The notes beneath the pieces were generated by a model. The model ran no database searches and was not told the DNA's origin. It saw nothing but the letters and a program-made list of their open reading frames with translations. Shown here piece after piece: positions 5,511-5,530 of a stretch of DNA of 5,530 nt. The stretch's first letter is position 1; each line of letters starts with the position of its first letter. This DNA is from an uncultured Verrucomicrobiota bacterium (lineage in GTDB: Bacteria; Verrucomicrobiota; Verrucomicrobiia; Methylacidiphilales; Verrucolacustridaceae), in NCBI GenBank assembly GCA_903905395.1, contig CAIVGD010000224.1, positions 1-5,530 on the forward strand. Reading direction: 5' to 3'. The translations under genes and the position numbers were made by a program.

Positions 5511-5530
5511 CAGAGGGGGAAGAGAGGGGG

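Larger units (their letters stand above)
5342..5530. other. Non-coding region upstream of the permease gene, rich in short repeats
   Basis: No gene is supported on either strand here. From left to right it holds an octamer array (5407-5430), an AT-richer patch (5432-5450), a GC-rich patch with CGCGGTCGCG (5452-5461) and three GACGC words (5463-5467, 5469-5473, 5478-5482), and a hexamer array (5492-5510). The purine-rich end at 5511-5530 is featureless. A promoter for the permease is likely to be within it, but I see no pair of -35/-10 boxes that I would defend. Confidence 0.7.

Noticed and set aside
5432..5530. Possible promoter boxes for the permease gene
   Set aside because: The AT-richer patch is short and no hexamer pair with 16-18 base spacing is convincing.

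Overview
The window is GC-rich bacterial chromosomal DNA. All seven genes lie on the minus strand, so it reads right to left. From upstream to downstream they are: an ABC-2 type transporter permease, a small protein with a PurE-like C-terminal half, hisC, tyrA, aroA, cmk, and the first third of a PlsC-type acyltransferase that runs off the left edge. Gene order, strong GC3 codon bias and short tandem repeats between genes suggest an uncultured or environmental Verrucomicrobiota member (Opitutae-like). This is an inference from general impression, not from a database hit.

The left three quarters (1-4064) is a tightly packed five-gene operon. hisC/tyrA, tyrA/aroA and cmk/plsC overlap by 4 bases (ATGA), and aroA/cmk are 3 bases apart, so translational coupling is likely. 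AroA (EPSP synthase) makes the precursor of chorismate, TyrA oxidises prephenate (or arogenate) towards tyrosine, and HisC is an aminotransferase able to act on histidinol phosphate and probably on aromatic keto acids. hisC-tyrA-EPSP synthase is the same order as in the Bacillus subtilis aromatic supraoperon. Cmk (CMP/dCMP recycling) and PlsC (phosphatidic acid synthesis) follow, a common housekeeping arrangement next to aroA.

The right quarter (4065-5530) is less ordinary. hisC has no visible Shine-Dalgarno sequence; its start is preceded at once by a tandem array of CTTYAA hexamers. A second array of the same hexamers, same orientation, lies about 150 bases upstream of the permease gene, so the two arrays bracket the permease + PurE-like pair. 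The PurE-like gene is short, lacks the N-terminal half motifs of true PurE, has a run of nine C in its 5' end, and carries an 11-bp-arm perfect palindrome inserted in frame and flanked by a 6-bp direct repeat. The 5342-5530 stretch upstream of the permease is a mosaic of short repeats (octamers, GACGC words, hexamers) without a gene.

No RNA gene, CRISPR array, transposase, defence gene or clear terminator is visible. I do not see a new multi-gene system; the points worth a second look are the repeats, the odd PurE-like gene, and the predicted NADP preference of TyrA.
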